From Abyssicoccus albus (GTDB lineage: Bacteria > Bacillota > Bacilli > Staphylococcales > Abyssicoccaceae), in the NCBI RefSeq assembly GCF_003815035.1, contig NZ_RKRK01000002.1:711956-775955 (forward strand): a stretch of 64,000 bases of DNA, in the 5' to 3' direction. Below the pieces are notes generated by a model. The model worked only from the letters and a program-made list of their open reading frames with translations, was not told where the DNA came from and did no database searches. The position numbers and the translations under genes were made by a program. Of this stretch, positions 29,751-39,683 are shown one piece after another; within the stretch, counting starts at the first letter, position 1; each line of letters starts with the position of its first letter.

Positions 29751-29782
29751 ATTTTTACTAAATCAGTACTTCAATATTTAAC

Positions 29783-31246
29783 TTAATCTTCAAATTTGTA
29801 TTTGAGTACAGGTTTTCTAGCGGCTTGAGTTTCGTCTAATCGACCAATAACCGTTGTATGCGGTGCTTCTAATACAACTTCTGGTGTTTCTTCTGCCTCT
29901 TTTGCAATTTTAATTAAAGTATCACAGAAACCATCTAATGTTTCTTTAGACTCTGTTTCAGTCGGTTCAATCATCATACATTCTTCAACATTTAATGGGA
30001 AATAAATTGTTGGTGGGTGATAATTAAAATCTAACAATCTTTTAGCCATATCCAGTGTTCTTACACCTTGTTTTTTCTGTTTAGAGCCACTAATTACAAA
30101 TTCATGTTTACAATGTGTATCATACGGTAAAACAAATGAATTTTGTAACCTTCTCATCATATAATTAGAATTAATGACCGCATTCTCTGATACTTCTTTT
30201 AAACCATCTGGACCCATTGTTCTAATGTAAGTATAGGCTCTTAAATAAATTCCAAAGTTTCCATAGTATGGTTTCACTCTTCCAATGGATTGCGGAATAT
30301 TATTATCCAATTCAAACGAACCATCTTTTTTAACGACCATAGGCTTAGGTAAAAATGGAACTAAATCTTTCTTAACACCAATTGGACCGGAACCTGGACC
30401 ACCACCACCGTGAGGGCCTGTAAACGTTTTGTGCAAATTAAGATGAACCGCGTCAAATCCCATGTCACCCGGTCTTACTTTAGACATGATCGCATTCAAA
30501 TTTGCACCATCATAATACAACTTACCACCCGCTTGATGAACAATATCTCTGATTTCCATAATATCTCTTTCAAATAAACCTAAAGTATTAGGATTTGTCA
30601 GCATAATAGCTGCTGTATCATCTCCAACAACACGCTTTAAGTCATCAATATCTACAAGTCCTTCTTCATTGGACATTACAGTCACAGTTTCAAATCCTGC
30701 AACAGTGGCACTAGCTGGGTTTGTACCGTGTGCCGAATCGGGCACAATAACTTTATTTCGATGACCTTCTCCATTCGCTTCATGATATGCACGAATCATC
30801 ATTAATGCTGTCCATTCACCTTGTGCTCCTGCTGCTGGTTGTAAAGTAATCTCATCCATCCCTGTAATTTCTTTTAAACTTTCTTGCATTTCATAGATTA
30901 CTTCTAACGATCCTTGAACTGTTTTTGAATGTTGTAACGGATGAGCATGTGAAAAACCACCCATACGAGCAACTTTTTCATTGATTTTAGGATTATACTT
31001 CATCGTACATGAACCGAGTGGATAAAATCCTGTGTCAACACCATGGTTTTTGTTTGAAAGCTCAGTATAATGTCTCATTATATCCAACTCAGAAACTTCT
31101 GGAAGTCTTGCATCCGTTTGACGAATATATTTTTCCTCATATAAGTCACTTAATTCAACTGACTCTACATCTAATGTTGGTAATGAAAAACCAGTTCTTC
31201 CCTCTGTTGAACCTTCAAAAATTAATTTAGATGATCCTTTAAGCAT
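29783..31246 (-). CDS. gcvPB: Glycine dehydrogenase (decarboxylating) subunit 2
   Basis: 487 residues; the half of the split P-protein with the PLP lysine, in [15 protein letters not shown]. With GcvPA it decarboxylates glycine and hands the aminomethyl group to lipoyl-GcvH. Overlaps gcvPA by 8 bp. Last gene of the riboswitch-controlled operon. Confidence 0.96.
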   Translation of the reverse strand: MLKGSSKLIFEGSTEGRTGFSLPTLDVESVELSDLYEEKYIRQTDARLPEVSELDIMRHYTELSNKNHGVDTGFYPLGSCTMKYNPKINEKVARMGGFSHAHPLQHSKTVQGSLEVIYEMQESLKEITGMDEITLQPAAGAQGEWTALMMIRAYHEANGEGHRNKVIVPDSAHGTNPASATVAGFETVTVMSNEEGLVDIDDLKRVVGDDTAAIMLTNPNTLGLFERDIMEIRDIVHQAGGKLYYDGANLNAIMSKVRPGDMGFDAVHLNLHKTFTGPHGGGGPGSGPIGVKKDLVPFLPKPMVVKKDGSFELDNNIPQSIGRVKPYYGNFGIYLRAYTYIRTMGPDGLKEVSENAVINSNYMMRRLQNSFVLPYDTHCKHEFVISGSKQKKQGVRTLDMAKRLLDFNYHPPTIYFPLNVEECMMIEPTETESKETLDGFCDTLIKIAKEAEETPEVVLEAPHTTVIGRLDETQAARKPVLKYKFED

Positions 31247-32585
31247 TTAACTCACCTACTTTCTCAACAAATAAGTCGATTTCTTCTTTCGTTCTTAATT
31301 CAGTAACAGCTATTAACATATGTTGTTTGTATTGGTCATCCACGATTGATAAGTCAAATCCACCAATCATTTCATCTTCCAATAATTTATCATTTAACAT
31401 ACTGACTGGTTGCTTAACATTGACAACAAACTCATTAAACGTAGCACCTTCAAGTACTTCGAACCCTTTTGAAATAAGTGCCTTTTTCATATATTCTGCT
31501 TTTGCAATGTTTTGTTTAGCCATTTCTTTTATGCCTTGTTTTCCAAGAACAGTCATTGCTACAGAAGATGCTAACGCATTTAACGCTTGGTTAGAACAGA
31601 TGTTACTAGTCGCTTTATCTCGTCTAATATGTTGTTCACGTGCTTGAAGTGTTAAGACATATCCTCTGTTCCCCTCTGCATCTGCCGTCTCTCCAACGAG
31701 CCTTCCAGGCATTTTACGCATGAGTTTATTCGTTGCGGCAAAATATCCACAATGAGGTCCACCATATTGTGCCGGAATACCGAACACTTGAGTATCACCA
31801 ACGACTATATCTGCACCAAATGTTCCAGGTGGTGTGATTACACTTAACGCTAATGGATTACTTGAAACGACAAGCAATGACTTATTATCGTGTGTAATTT
31901 TTTCGATCGCTTCTAAATCTTCTAAAGATCCAAAGAAGTTAGGGTATTGAATCATTACAGCAGCCGTATCATCATCTATAATATTTATTAAAGACTCTAT
32001 ATCAGTTGTTGTACCAGTTAAATCAACTTCGACAACATTAATACCTTGTCCTTTTGCATAAGTTTTCAATACATCAATCGACTGATAATGAACCCCTTTT
32101 GATACTACAAGTGTTTTACGCTTCTTAGTTCCACAAGCAAGCATTCCAGATTCTGCAAAAGAAGTCGGACCGTCATACATTGATGAGTTCGCTACATCCA
32201 TATCTGTTAGCTCAGCAATCATCGTTTGAAATTCAAATATGGCTTGTAATTCACCTTGTGAAATTTCAGGCTGATACGGTGTATATGCTGTATAAAACTC
32301 ACTTCGACTAATGACATGATCGACAACTGTAGGCATATAGTGATCATATACTCCAGCACCTAAAAATGAAGCGTGTGTTTCAGCGGTTATATTTTTATTT
32401 GATAACTTTTGAAGTTCTTTTAATAATGCTGATTCACTCTTTTTCTCTTTAATCTTTAGATCTCCTTTGAATCGAACAGATTCAGGAATATCTGAAAATA
32501 GCTCATCTACAGTTTCAACACCAATAATATCTAACATTTCTTCTTTATCTGATATTGTCATCGGAAGATAACGATGTTCATTCAT
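31239..32585 (-). CDS. gcvPA: Glycine dehydrogenase (decarboxylating) subunit 1
   Basis: 448 residues, N-terminal half of the P-protein, starting [18 protein letters not shown], with [20 protein letters not shown]. Forms the heterotetramer with GcvPB. Follows gcvT by about 50 bp; AAAGGAGG ribosome site. Confidence 0.96.
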   Translation of the reverse strand: MNEHRYLPMTISDKEEMLDIIGVETVDELFSDIPESVRFKGDLKIKEKKSESALLKELQKLSNKNITAETHASFLGAGVYDHYMPTVVDHVISRSEFYTAYTPYQPEISQGELQAIFEFQTMIAELTDMDVANSSMYDGPTSFAESGMLACGTKKRKTLVVSKGVHYQSIDVLKTYAKGQGINVVEVDLTGTTTDIESLINIIDDDTAAVMIQYPNFFGSLEDLEAIEKITHDNKSLLVVSSNPLALSVITPPGTFGADIVVGDTQVFGIPAQYGGPHCGYFAATNKLMRKMPGRLVGETADAEGNRGYVLTLQAREQHIRRDKATSNICSNQALNALASSVAMTVLGKQGIKEMAKQNIAKAEYMKKALISKGFEVLEGATFNEFVVNVKQPVSMLNDKLLEDEMIGGFDLSIVDDQYKQHMLIAVTELRTKEEIDLFVEKVGELNA

Positions 32586-32637
32586 ATAATTTCCTCCTTT
32601 TTATCTCGAAAACTTTTTTGATTTAATATAAATTATC

Positions 32638-33726
32638 TTATTTATGGAATGGTTTTTTAACAATTTTCGCACGGACTTCCTTTTTACGTACTTGAACAAT
32701 CACTTCTTTATCTACTTGAGCTAATTCTGAATTAATCAATGCCACCGCAATCGATTTATCTGTCAATGGAGACTTTGTCCCACTTGTAACAAAACCAATT
32801 TCTTCTCCATTTTCCGATAATACTGTATAGTCAGTTCGCGCAATACCACGTTCCAATAATTCTAATCCAACAGATTTAACTTTAGGTCCATTTTCTTTTT
32901 GTTCGGCTAGCTTATCTTTACCAATAAAATCGCTTTCTTTATTTACTTTTACAGCGAAACCCACCCCCGCTTCAATCGGTGTAATTTCTTCAGATAAATC
33001 TTGACCGTGTAGCGGGAGTCCTGCTTCTAAGCGTAATGTGTCTCGAGCACCAAGCCCACAAGGTTCAACACCTAATTCTATAAATTTATCCCAAAGTTCA
33101 ACGGTATCCTTTGCACGACAATAAATCTCAAAGCCATCTTCTCCGGTATATCCTGATTTACTTAATAAGACGTCTTTACCATCTATTTTTACATGTCTAA
33201 TGAACTCGAATAACTTCATGTCATCAATAGATTCATCAGTTAATTCTGAAACAATGTCAACAGCATTCGGTCCTTGTATCGCTAGTTGACCAAAATCATT
33301 AGAGCGATTATCAATACTCACTGTATAGTCATTAGCCTGTTTAACAAACCATTCATAATCAATTTCTGTATTCCCAGCATTTACGACGAGCAGATATTCT
33401 TCTTCTCCCAGTTTATACAAGACTAAATCATCAATCGTACCACCGTGTTCATTACATAGAATTGTATATTGCGCTTTTGTCGCTGTAGCTTTCGTTACAT
33501 CATTCGTTAAAACGTAGTTCAAAAAGGCTGTTGCATCTTTACCGGAAACGAAGATTTCACCCATATGACTAACATCAAACATACCGACATTTTCTCTAAC
33601 TGCAATATGCTCTTCTTTAATGCTTGAAAATTGAACTGGTAATGCCCAACCTGAAAAATCAATTACTTTTGCTCCCATTGCTTCATATGTATTAAATAAA
33701 GGCGTTTTCTTTAATTGTTCAGTCAT
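32638..33726 (-). CDS. gcvT: Aminomethyltransferase (glycine cleavage T-protein)
   Basis: 362 residues. Releases ammonia and moves the methylene group to tetrahydrofolate. Family motifs FDVSHMGEI and the folate-binding GYTGEDGFEIY are present. Start ATG 33726 has AAGGAG eight bases upstream; an ATG nine bases earlier overlaps it less well. First gene behind the glycine riboswitch. Confidence 0.95.
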   Translation of the reverse strand: MTEQLKKTPLFNTYEAMGAKVIDFSGWALPVQFSSIKEEHIAVRENVGMFDVSHMGEIFVSGKDATAFLNYVLTNDVTKATATKAQYTILCNEHGGTIDDLVLYKLGEEEYLLVVNAGNTEIDYEWFVKQANDYTVSIDNRSNDFGQLAIQGPNAVDIVSELTDESIDDMKLFEFIRHVKIDGKDVLLSKSGYTGEDGFEIYCRAKDTVELWDKFIELGVEPCGLGARDTLRLEAGLPLHGQDLSEEITPIEAGVGFAVKVNKESDFIGKDKLAEQKENGPKVKSVGLELLERGIARTDYTVLSENGEEIGFVTSGTKSPLTDKSIAVALINSELAQVDKEVIVQVRKKEVRAKIVKKPFHK

Positions 33727-33750
33727 ACTATACACTCCTTATTTTATTGA

Positions 33751-33765
33751 AATTTTCAAAAAATA
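33751..33765. promoter_or_regulatory. Weak CodY-box candidate in the gcvT leader
   Basis: TATTTTTTGAAAATT (minus strand) matches 13 of 15 bases of the CodY consensus AATTTTCWGAAAATT. It lies between the riboswitch terminator and gcvT. Chance is plausible in such AT-rich sequence. Confidence 0.25.
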
Positions 33766-33772
33766 AACTACC

Positions 33773-33805
33773 AAAAAAAGACAAGGAAGTATTCACTTCC
33801 CTGTC
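33773..33805 (-). terminator. Riboswitch-controlled terminator before gcvT
   Basis: 11-bp stem (33780-33790 with 33795-33805) followed by a seven-T run on the minus strand, directly after the glycine aptamer. It is the likely expression platform: glycine binding would prevent it from forming. Confidence 0.85.
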
Positions 33806-33824
33806 ATTGCAATTTCAGGTGTAT

Positions 33825-33913
33825 CAAAGTATTATACTTTTGCCTGAGAGTTTCCTTGTTAAAGTTGCACCTTCGGCGATAAGTTACTTTCACTTATTCT
33901 CTCTAATACTTTG
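33825..33913 (-). ncRNA. Glycine riboswitch aptamer
   Basis: The minus strand shows the glycine aptamer core: AGAGA, then GCCGAAGGTGCAA, then AACTCTCAGGCAAAAG. A perfect 10-bp closing helix pairs 33904-33913 with 33825-33834. Only one complete aptamer is visible, unlike the common tandem form. The 5' helix lies within the last codons of aroK. Controls gcvT-gcvPA-gcvPB. Confidence 0.92.
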
Positions 33914-34396
33914 TTTAATATAATAATAGACATTATCTACTATTTCTTCGATCGATAATGATCCATCTATTTTGTTGGTAGCGATTTCATTATACAATGA
34001 ATATCTTTTATTGTGCAACTGAAATAAGTCATTTTTAGATTTGTTATGTGCATTCGGTCTATTATTATCGTTATAAATTCTGTCATATACGATTTCAAAT
34101 GGTGTATCAATAAATATAACATATTTATCCTTCAAAAATTCAAGGCAATCTTTTGTCTCTACAATCCCACCACCACAACTGATTATACTATATTGCTCAC
34201 GTTTTTTTATTAACATTTCATACTCAGCTTGGCGAAATATTTCTTCGCCGAACTGATTAAATATTTCCGGAATAGATAAATTCATATGTTCAACAATCAG
34301 TTGATCAAGTTCGTACACTATCATTCCATATCTTTCTTTAAGCAATGACGCAATGGTTGACTTACCAGTGCCCATAAATCCAACAAAATAAAACAT
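33890..34396 (-). CDS. aroK: Shikimate kinase
   Basis: 168 residues; phosphorylates shikimate on the way to chorismate. Walker A GTGKST at 9-14, shikimate-binding FRQAEYEM and GGGIVE. Its 3' end overlaps the glycine aptamer by 24 bp. It follows the comG operon, as in staphylococci. Confidence 0.93.
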   Translation of the reverse strand: MFYFVGFMGTGKSTIASLLKERYGMIVYELDQLIVEHMNLSIPEIFNQFGEEIFRQAEYEMLIKKREQYSIISCGGGIVETKDCLEFLKDKYVIFIDTPFEIVYDRIYNDNNRPNAHNKSKNDLFQLHNKRYSLYNEIATNKIDGSLSIEEIVDNVYYYIKQSIRENK

Positions 34397-34410
34397 AGTT
34401 TCACACTCAT

Positions 34411-34584
34411 TTATCTTTGATATAGGGTTAGCAAAGAGTCTATCAATTTCAACTTCATCATATAAGATGTATACATGATATCAACAGCCCATATACTTAA
34501 TACAATTATACCAATGACCATTGGCATGATAAAGCCTTTTAATTCCTTACTCATGTCTGAAATAATAGATAGTTTCATGTTCAT
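34411..34584 (-). CDS. ComGG-like small pseudopilin candidate
   Basis: 57 residues, last gene of the comG set. KELKGFIMPMVIG resembles a prepilin cleavage site (G/F) followed by a hydrophobic helix, but there is no glutamate at +5, and the body is much shorter than Bacillus ComGG. Two close ATG codons are possible (34584, 34578). Overlaps comGF. Could be a real minor pilin or a remnant. Confidence 0.6.
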   Translation of the reverse strand: MNMKLSIISDMSKELKGFIMPMVIGIIVLSIWAVDIMYTSYMMKLKLIDSLLTLYQR

Positions 34585-35008
34585 TATTCCTCTCAATATT
34601 AATCTCACATGTATATTGATTACAAATATTGCTCATCCCCTTAATTTGATCAATCATAATAATATATCCTTGCTCATTTTTTTGTTTAATAACCCGCCCA
34701 TGTTTAACAGAGACTTTATAATCATTTTCATCTCCATCAATATATGTTATTTCAGTAGGCAAAATTTCATAGGATTTAGCTTTTTTTAAATCATGCGTTA
34801 ATTGAGTTACAAATAGTTCGAATTCATATCGTTCGTATGCTTTAAAATTTTGTAAGTCTACATACATAATTTTTAACCAGAGCGGTACAATCATGACAAT
34901 CATTGAAGCAATCATTAAACTAATAATCATTTCTACGAGTGTAAATCCCTTTAAAGGCAGTCTTTGATTGTGACTTGGAAATATAATGCTATAATATTTT
35001 GCATTCAT
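34547..35008 (-). CDS. comGF: Competence pseudopilin ComGF
   Basis: 153 residues. Prepilin motif KGFTLVEM around residue 20, then a hydrophobic helix. Start is uncertain: ATG 35008 gives a leader of usual length, ATG 35038 adds ten residues. Overlaps comGE and the ComGG-like frame. Confidence 0.8.
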   Translation of the reverse strand: MNAKYYSIIFPSHNQRLPLKGFTLVEMIISLMIASMIVMIVPLWLKIMYVDLQNFKAYERYEFELFVTQLTHDLKKAKSYEILPTEITYIDGDENDYKVSVKHGRVIKQKNEQGYIIMIDQIKGMSNICNQYTCEINIERNNEHETIYYFRHE

Positions 35009-35306
35009 TATCGTTTTCCATTTCAATACAAAATTCATTTTTATTGAGTGTTATTATAAAGTTTTCAACGCTATTAACTTCATCAAATTGAATCGGTTTA
35101 TTTGTAATATTCTCTGTGTAAGTTTCTGATAAAGTAAAAAGATGTCTACTTATCATTAATTTCTGATTATACTGCTCAATAACTTTATTTTGATTTTCTT
35201 TAAATTGAATAAATAGCAATACAAAGAAGATAATCATAGACAATGAAATGATATGCTCTATTAAAATATATCCATTAAGTGATTTCTTTAATTCGTTCAA
35301 TCTCAA
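34989..35306 (-). CDS. comGE: Competence pseudopilin ComGE
   Basis: 105 residues with a divergent prepilin motif NGYILIEHIIS, keeping the glutamate at +5. TTG start with AAAGG five bases upstream. Overlaps comGD and comGF; assigned mostly by operon order. Confidence 0.78.
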   Translation of the reverse strand: MRLNELKKSLNGYILIEHIISLSMIIFFVLLFIQFKENQNKVIEQYNQKLMISRHLFTLSETYTENITNKPIQFDEVNSVENFIITLNKNEFCIEMENDNECKIL

Positions 35307-35730
35307 TCAATCCTTTCTCTAACATAATTTTCATATGATATAAATCTTGTCCACAAGCTATGATTACTGTTCCAAATGTATTTACTGTACCATCTGGTCT
35401 ATAGATCATTTTTGAAACATTATGTGCAGATTTTATATTGCAAAGATTAAGAGAATGAATCGTTAAATTGTTTGACTTTACTTGTTTTATGGCCAGTTGA
35501 TCTTTGGCGATATCAAACATTATACTATAATCTTTCTCGTCTATAATTGCATTAGACTGTACTTGATACATCACTGCTTTCAGATGATTAATTTCTAATT
35601 GACCTTGAACGTGTGATGGCTTGTTAGTATTAAATTGTGTAAAGGTTAAAACCATCATAATAGAGATGATACTTAAAATAATAATCATCTCTATTAATGA
35701 AAACCCTCTAACCCGCAACCGCTTTACCAT
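35275..35730 (-). CDS. comGD: Competence pseudopilin ComGD
   Basis: 151 residues. Motif VRGFSLIEMIIIL at the N terminus gives a nine-residue leader before cleavage by ComC, then the membrane helix. Overlaps comGC by 23 bp. Confidence 0.88.
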   Translation of the reverse strand: MVKRLRVRGFSLIEMIIILSIISIMMVLTFTQFNTNKPSHVQGQLEINHLKAVMYQVQSNAIIDEKDYSIMFDIAKDQLAIKQVKSNNLTIHSLNLCNIKSAHNVSKMIYRPDGTVNTFGTVIIACGQDLYHMKIMLEKGLIEIERIKEIT

Positions 35731-36121
35731 TCGTTATCGTTATGTTTTGCCCATTTTGACAAGAAATTTGATTATCGTTTAAATAGTCTGGAACTAAAGC
35801 ATTAATTGAAGACGGTGCTGTACCATTATCTAATTTATACGCCTCAATTTGTCCCTGAACCATTTTAACTTGTGCTTTACAACCTGTTTCTTGTACACTC
35901 TCACTTTGTTTTGAAATATTTGGAATAATTAATATAATCAACACTGAGATCACGAGTAACACAAGTAACATTTCAATCAGTGTAAACCCTTTTAGATGGT
36001 ATTTAGAATCTGAGGTTAATGTATCTTTATTAACTTTATATACTAATTTATCATCAATTACTTGACTAGCAACACGGTTATTCAAATCTTTCAGTTGTAA
36101 ATAAGTAAAAATATTTTTCAT
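35708..36121 (-). CDS. comGC: Major competence pseudopilin ComGC with long leader
   Basis: 137 residues. The mature part is typical: KGFTLIEMLLVLLVIS, a disulfide pair (C near 81 and C in QISCQNG) and the end ITNGKAVAG. The part before the cleavage site is 45 residues (hydrophilic, starting MKNIFTYLQLKDL), while ComGC leaders are normally about 10. ATG 36121 has a perfect AAGGAG eight bases upstream, and no ATG or GTG lies nearer to the cleavage site. A GTG at 36130 overlaps the ribosome site. Confidence 0.9.
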   Translation of the reverse strand: MKNIFTYLQLKDLNNRVASQVIDDKLVYKVNKDTLTSDSKYHLKGFTLIEMLLVLLVISVLIILIIPNISKQSESVQETGCKAQVKMVQGQIEAYKLDNGTAPSSINALVPDYLNDNQISCQNGQNITITNGKAVAG

Positions 36122-36143
36122 ATTTTGCACTCCTTAAATTGTA

Positions 36144-37184
36144 TTATTCAATCACTTGTAACATTTGAATCATTGGTAATATTAAAATTAAATAGATACT
36201 CATAATGATAAATCCAATCAAGGTAAATAGAATGGGCTGCACTATTTTTAAATCCTGTGTTAAGTATTTCTTAAAGTTAAATAGTGAAAATTCAGCAACC
36301 AATTTTAATTCCTCATCCATATGATGCGTTGACTTTGATAACTTCAAATAATCAATACATGAACCCGTAACGATAGATAAAGAATCTAAGGCATCAATAA
36401 ATGAAGTGCCTTTCTTTAATTCATTTTCAATTTCTAATGATAGTTCATATAAAAATCGGTCTTTTTGATCTTCTTTCCAACAGTCAATCATTTCTTTAAA
36501 TGCGATATTGCTTTTCATAAATAATGAAAAGTCATAACAAATCGTAAATGTTAAATATTCTTTATAATATAGATTTATAATTGGTATTTTCAATAATAAT
36601 TGAACGAACTTTAATTTTGGGAGAGTCGCATTTAAAACATATAAAATAATTAAGAATAATATACTAAGAAATATAACAATCAATACTACATTAGGTAAGT
36701 TAAATATGAGTACCTTCAACAGTCTAATTGATGTTTCATCGTCAATATTCATCGATGTATATAAATGATTAAAATGTGGTAATACAAATATTTTAAGCGC
36801 AATAATCATTACCATAAAAATCATGATTAACATCAAAGGATATTGTATTGTTTTAATTAGTTTTTTCCGTTCTTCTTCATATGTCTTTAATAATTCAATA
36901 GATGATTGGATAGATAATAACAAGTGTCCTGTTTTTTCACCCATCGAAATGATATGCACTATTTTCTGATGATAGTTAAGCTGATTTAGTACGTCACTCA
37001 AACTCGCACCTCTTTCAATTTCATCGATAATTAATGTATTATCTTGATCAGATAATACATGCATTTGTTCAAATAAAAATTTCATCGCATGTTGCAGTGG
37101 GAATCCTTTCTCGATGAGTTGCTTTACTTTAATTAAAAAAAGGATTTTGTCGCGCTTAAGTTTATTCGACTTCATCCAAGACAT
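36144..37184 (-). CDS. comGB: Competence pilus platform protein ComGB
   Basis: 346 residues, type II secretion F family: two repeated GspF domains with membrane helices near 120-140, 165-195 and 315-340. Carries EKTGHLL-type motifs. ATG 37184 has GAGGAG ten bases upstream; another ATG lies three codons earlier. Overlaps comGA. Confidence 0.92.
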   Translation of the reverse strand: MSWMKSNKLKRDKILFLIKVKQLIEKGFPLQHAMKFLFEQMHVLSDQDNTLIIDEIERGASLSDVLNQLNYHQKIVHIISMGEKTGHLLLSIQSSIELLKTYEEERKKLIKTIQYPLMLIMIFMVMIIALKIFVLPHFNHLYTSMNIDDETSIRLLKVLIFNLPNVVLIVIFLSILFLIILYVLNATLPKLKFVQLLLKIPIINLYYKEYLTFTICYDFSLFMKSNIAFKEMIDCWKEDQKDRFLYELSLEIENELKKGTSFIDALDSLSIVTGSCIDYLKLSKSTHHMDEELKLVAEFSLFNFKKYLTQDLKIVQPILFTLIGFIIMSIYLILILPMIQMLQVIE

Positions 37185-38187
37185 ACGCTTCATACTCCTC
37201 TGGCAGAATCTCCTTGTTTAAAAACATTTTTTTAACTTGCTCATGAATCGTTACAGTTTCAATTTCATTTAAGTGTTTCATTTGATCGAGTTTAATATTT
37301 TTAAAATTTAATTGTTCTGATATAATTGTCATTTTTTTATCAGCTAATCGTATAAGTCTTTGGTTATTAATAATCGTTAAACTTTGCATAAGTTCATTTA
37401 GACCCACACCAAATTCGAGCATTCTATGAATTACTCCTGTTGCATTTTGTGCATGTATTGTTGTCAAAACTAAATGTCCACTTAAACTTGCCCGTACAAC
37501 CTCTTTAGCTGTTTTTGCATCTCTAATTTCTCCGATTAAAATAATATCAGGGTCACAACGCATAAATGCTTTTACACTTTCTTCATACGATATCCCAGCC
37601 TGGTCATTCAAATTCACTTGTAGTGCACCAATGATATGCCTTTCGACAGGGTCTTCAATTGTTAATATTCTTCTATTCCATTGACTATTCACATGTTCAA
37701 TGAGTTCATATAATAGTGTCGTTTTGCCAGATCCAGTCGGACCAGATATAATAATCAACCCATCTTTAAGCAATGAAGCTTTCTTTAATGTTTCAAATTG
37801 GCTTTGGTTATAATATTCAATTTTATTGTCATGTTCACTATCATATAAGATACGAATACTAATACTTTCACAATCAAAGAATAACGGTAGTGTCGAAACA
37901 CGAATATTGAATTGTTTATTTTTTAATTTCAATGACATTTGACCACTTTGAGCATTATGTTTATTCGTTACATCTAAGTGGCATTCGTATTTTAAATGAT
38001 TAATAATGGCTATACTTTCTACGTTTGTTAACACATCGAAATGATAAATTTCTCCACTTCTTCTAAATATAATTTCATACATACTATCTTTTTTATCCTT
38101 AGATTGATCATCATATTTAGGATTAAGATGGATATCAGTGACTTTTGACGCAATTGCTTTATTTAATATTTGATACAATTTTTCCAT
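37162..38187 (-). CDS. comGA: Competence traffic ATPase ComGA
   Basis: 341 residues, GspE/PilB-like ATPase that powers pseudopilus assembly for DNA uptake. Walker A GPTGSGKTT at 149-157, Walker B IILIGEIRD and the histidine box LTTIHAQNATG. First gene of comGA-GF/GG-aroK. I saw no convincing SigH or ComK site upstream. Confidence 0.95.
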   Translation of the reverse strand: MEKLYQILNKAIASKVTDIHLNPKYDDQSKDKKDSMYEIIFRRSGEIYHFDVLTNVESIAIINHLKYECHLDVTNKHNAQSGQMSLKLKNKQFNIRVSTLPLFFDCESISIRILYDSEHDNKIEYYNQSQFETLKKASLLKDGLIIISGPTGSGKTTLLYELIEHVNSQWNRRILTIEDPVERHIIGALQVNLNDQAGISYEESVKAFMRCDPDIILIGEIRDAKTAKEVVRASLSGHLVLTTIHAQNATGVIHRMLEFGVGLNELMQSLTIINNQRLIRLADKKMTIISEQLNFKNIKLDQMKHLNEIETVTIHEQVKKMFLNKEILPEEYEAYVLDEVE

Positions 38188-38412
38188 AAAAATTACCCCC
38201 TACTATATATATCGTTTTTCAGAGGGAGAATTTCTTAAAAAATGCAAACAAAATTTTATAGTAGTGAAATCGTCCAATTTATTATTAATTAGTCACTATA
38301 ACTTAAATGTTGTTTCAAAAAATCATTTTTATAAAACGTATTTACTTTAATATCATAATTAAGTATAATGATTAATGATAAATAAACTACAGGCCATAAG
38401 GGGGCGACTCAA

Positions 38413-38658
38413 GTGGATAAAGTATTTAAAACTTTAGGATTTTGGTGTGCAATGTTTGCAATTTTATTCTACGTTGGTCATATGCCAATGATGACAATAC
38501 TATTCGTTGCTAAAACTGGATTCTTTATTTTACTTGGCTATATGAAATTAACTGAACGTATGTATATGTATGTATTTTGTGCGTATTTGATTTTATTCTT
38601 TGTAGGATTTACATATTATTCAACATTCTTACTAGAACCAAGTTTTGGTAACCAATAA
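38413..38658 (+). CDS. DUF2626 small membrane protein (YqgY-like)
   Basis: 81 residues with three hydrophobic helices and a short N-terminal head (MDKVFKTLGF). GTG start with AAGGGGG eight bases upstream. The family is found beside comGA in Bacillus too (YqgY). Function unknown. Ends at a very strong terminator. Confidence 0.85.
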   Translation: MDKVFKTLGFWCAMFAILFYVGHMPMMTILFVAKTGFFILLGYMKLTERMYMYVFCAYLILFFVGFTYYSTFLLEPSFGNQ

Positions 38659-38705
38659 TTCAACATAATATTTATAATGAGCAATTTACTATCATTATAA
38701 ACAAC

Positions 38706-38753
38706 AAACATAACCCCCCAAGTGATTTTCAATTCACTTGGGGGGTTATGTTT
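38706..38753. terminator. Strong bidirectional terminator
   Basis: Perfect 20-bp stem (38706-38725 with 38734-38753) with six consecutive G-C pairs and A/T flanks, between convergent DUF2626 and MBL genes. Confidence 0.95.
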
Positions 38754-38821
38754 CAATTGTTCGATAATAACTAGATATACACAATTATTCAATTCAATAA
38801 AAAATACAATATACCAATATC

Positions 38822-39460
38822 CTAATACCCACTTAAAAATGGATTAGTATCTAACTCTTGACCTATCGTTGTCTTTGCTCCATGTCCTGGATAAATAATC
38901 ATCTCTTCATCTAACGTTAATAATTGTTCGTGAATACTTTTTATTAGTGTATTTTCTTCACCTTGATATAAATCTGTTCGACCTATACCTTCTTTAAATA
39001 ATGTATCTCCAACTACTGCAAATTTTTCAAAAACAAATGTCAAACTGCCTGGTGAATGTCCTGGAGTATGTCTAACATCAATGTTGAATCCTTTAATATT
39101 ATGTGTCCCTTCAGTTAATTGAATAGGATTGACAGATTGAAAAGATATTTCAGGTAATCCAAATGAAATGTATTTATTTGAACCATTTTTCGATGAATCC
39201 TTCAACCAAGAGTGCTCTATCGGATGACTATAGACTTCAATTTGATAATGCTTCATTATATCTTCTAATGCCGCAATATGATCAAAATGCGCGTGTGTAA
39301 GCAGTACTGCTACAGGTTTAGCATCCAATTCATCCACTAATTGTATGATTGATTCAGCATTAGCACTTGGATCAATAATTAAAGCATCATTATTTTCTGG
39401 ATTTTTAATCACATAGCAATTTGTTTCTACTGGTCCTAATGCTTTATATTTTATAATCAT
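38822..39460 (-). CDS. MBL-fold hydrolase, glyoxalase II-like (YqgX type)
   Basis: 212-residue metallo-beta-lactamase fold. THAHFDH at 55-61 binds the metals; later ligands in HTPGHSPGS and VVGDTLF and IYPGHG. Could act as a hydroxyacylglutathione- or bacillithiol-related hydrolase; substrate not provable here. GGAGGAG ribosome site. Confidence 0.88.
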   Translation of the reverse strand: MIIKYKALGPVETNCYVIKNPENNDALIIDPSANAESIIQLVDELDAKPVAVLLTHAHFDHIAALEDIMKHYQIEVYSHPIEHSWLKDSSKNGSNKYISFGLPEISFQSVNPIQLTEGTHNIKGFNIDVRHTPGHSPGSLTFVFEKFAVVGDTLFKEGIGRTDLYQGEENTLIKSIHEQLLTLDEEMIIYPGHGAKTTIGQELDTNPFLSGY

Positions 39461-39683
39461 TGAATCTCCTCCATTAATTTTATATTTGGATAATGTAAAC
39501 TCTATATAACTTTAAAGTATTTATAATACGGTATGATATACCTATGTCAATATTGATTCAAATTATACAGTTAAAATACTTACATTGCGAATGATAAATA
39601 TCTAAATATCACTCGACAAAGTTTTAAATTAAGTATACAATATATTTGATATTAATTTACGGAATTATTTGAGGAGGGTTACA

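Noticed and set aside
38300..38345. AAAA-N5-TTTT (ComK-like) element upstream of comGA
   Set aside because: Only one such box and no second at the proper spacing; expected by chance in AT-rich DNA.
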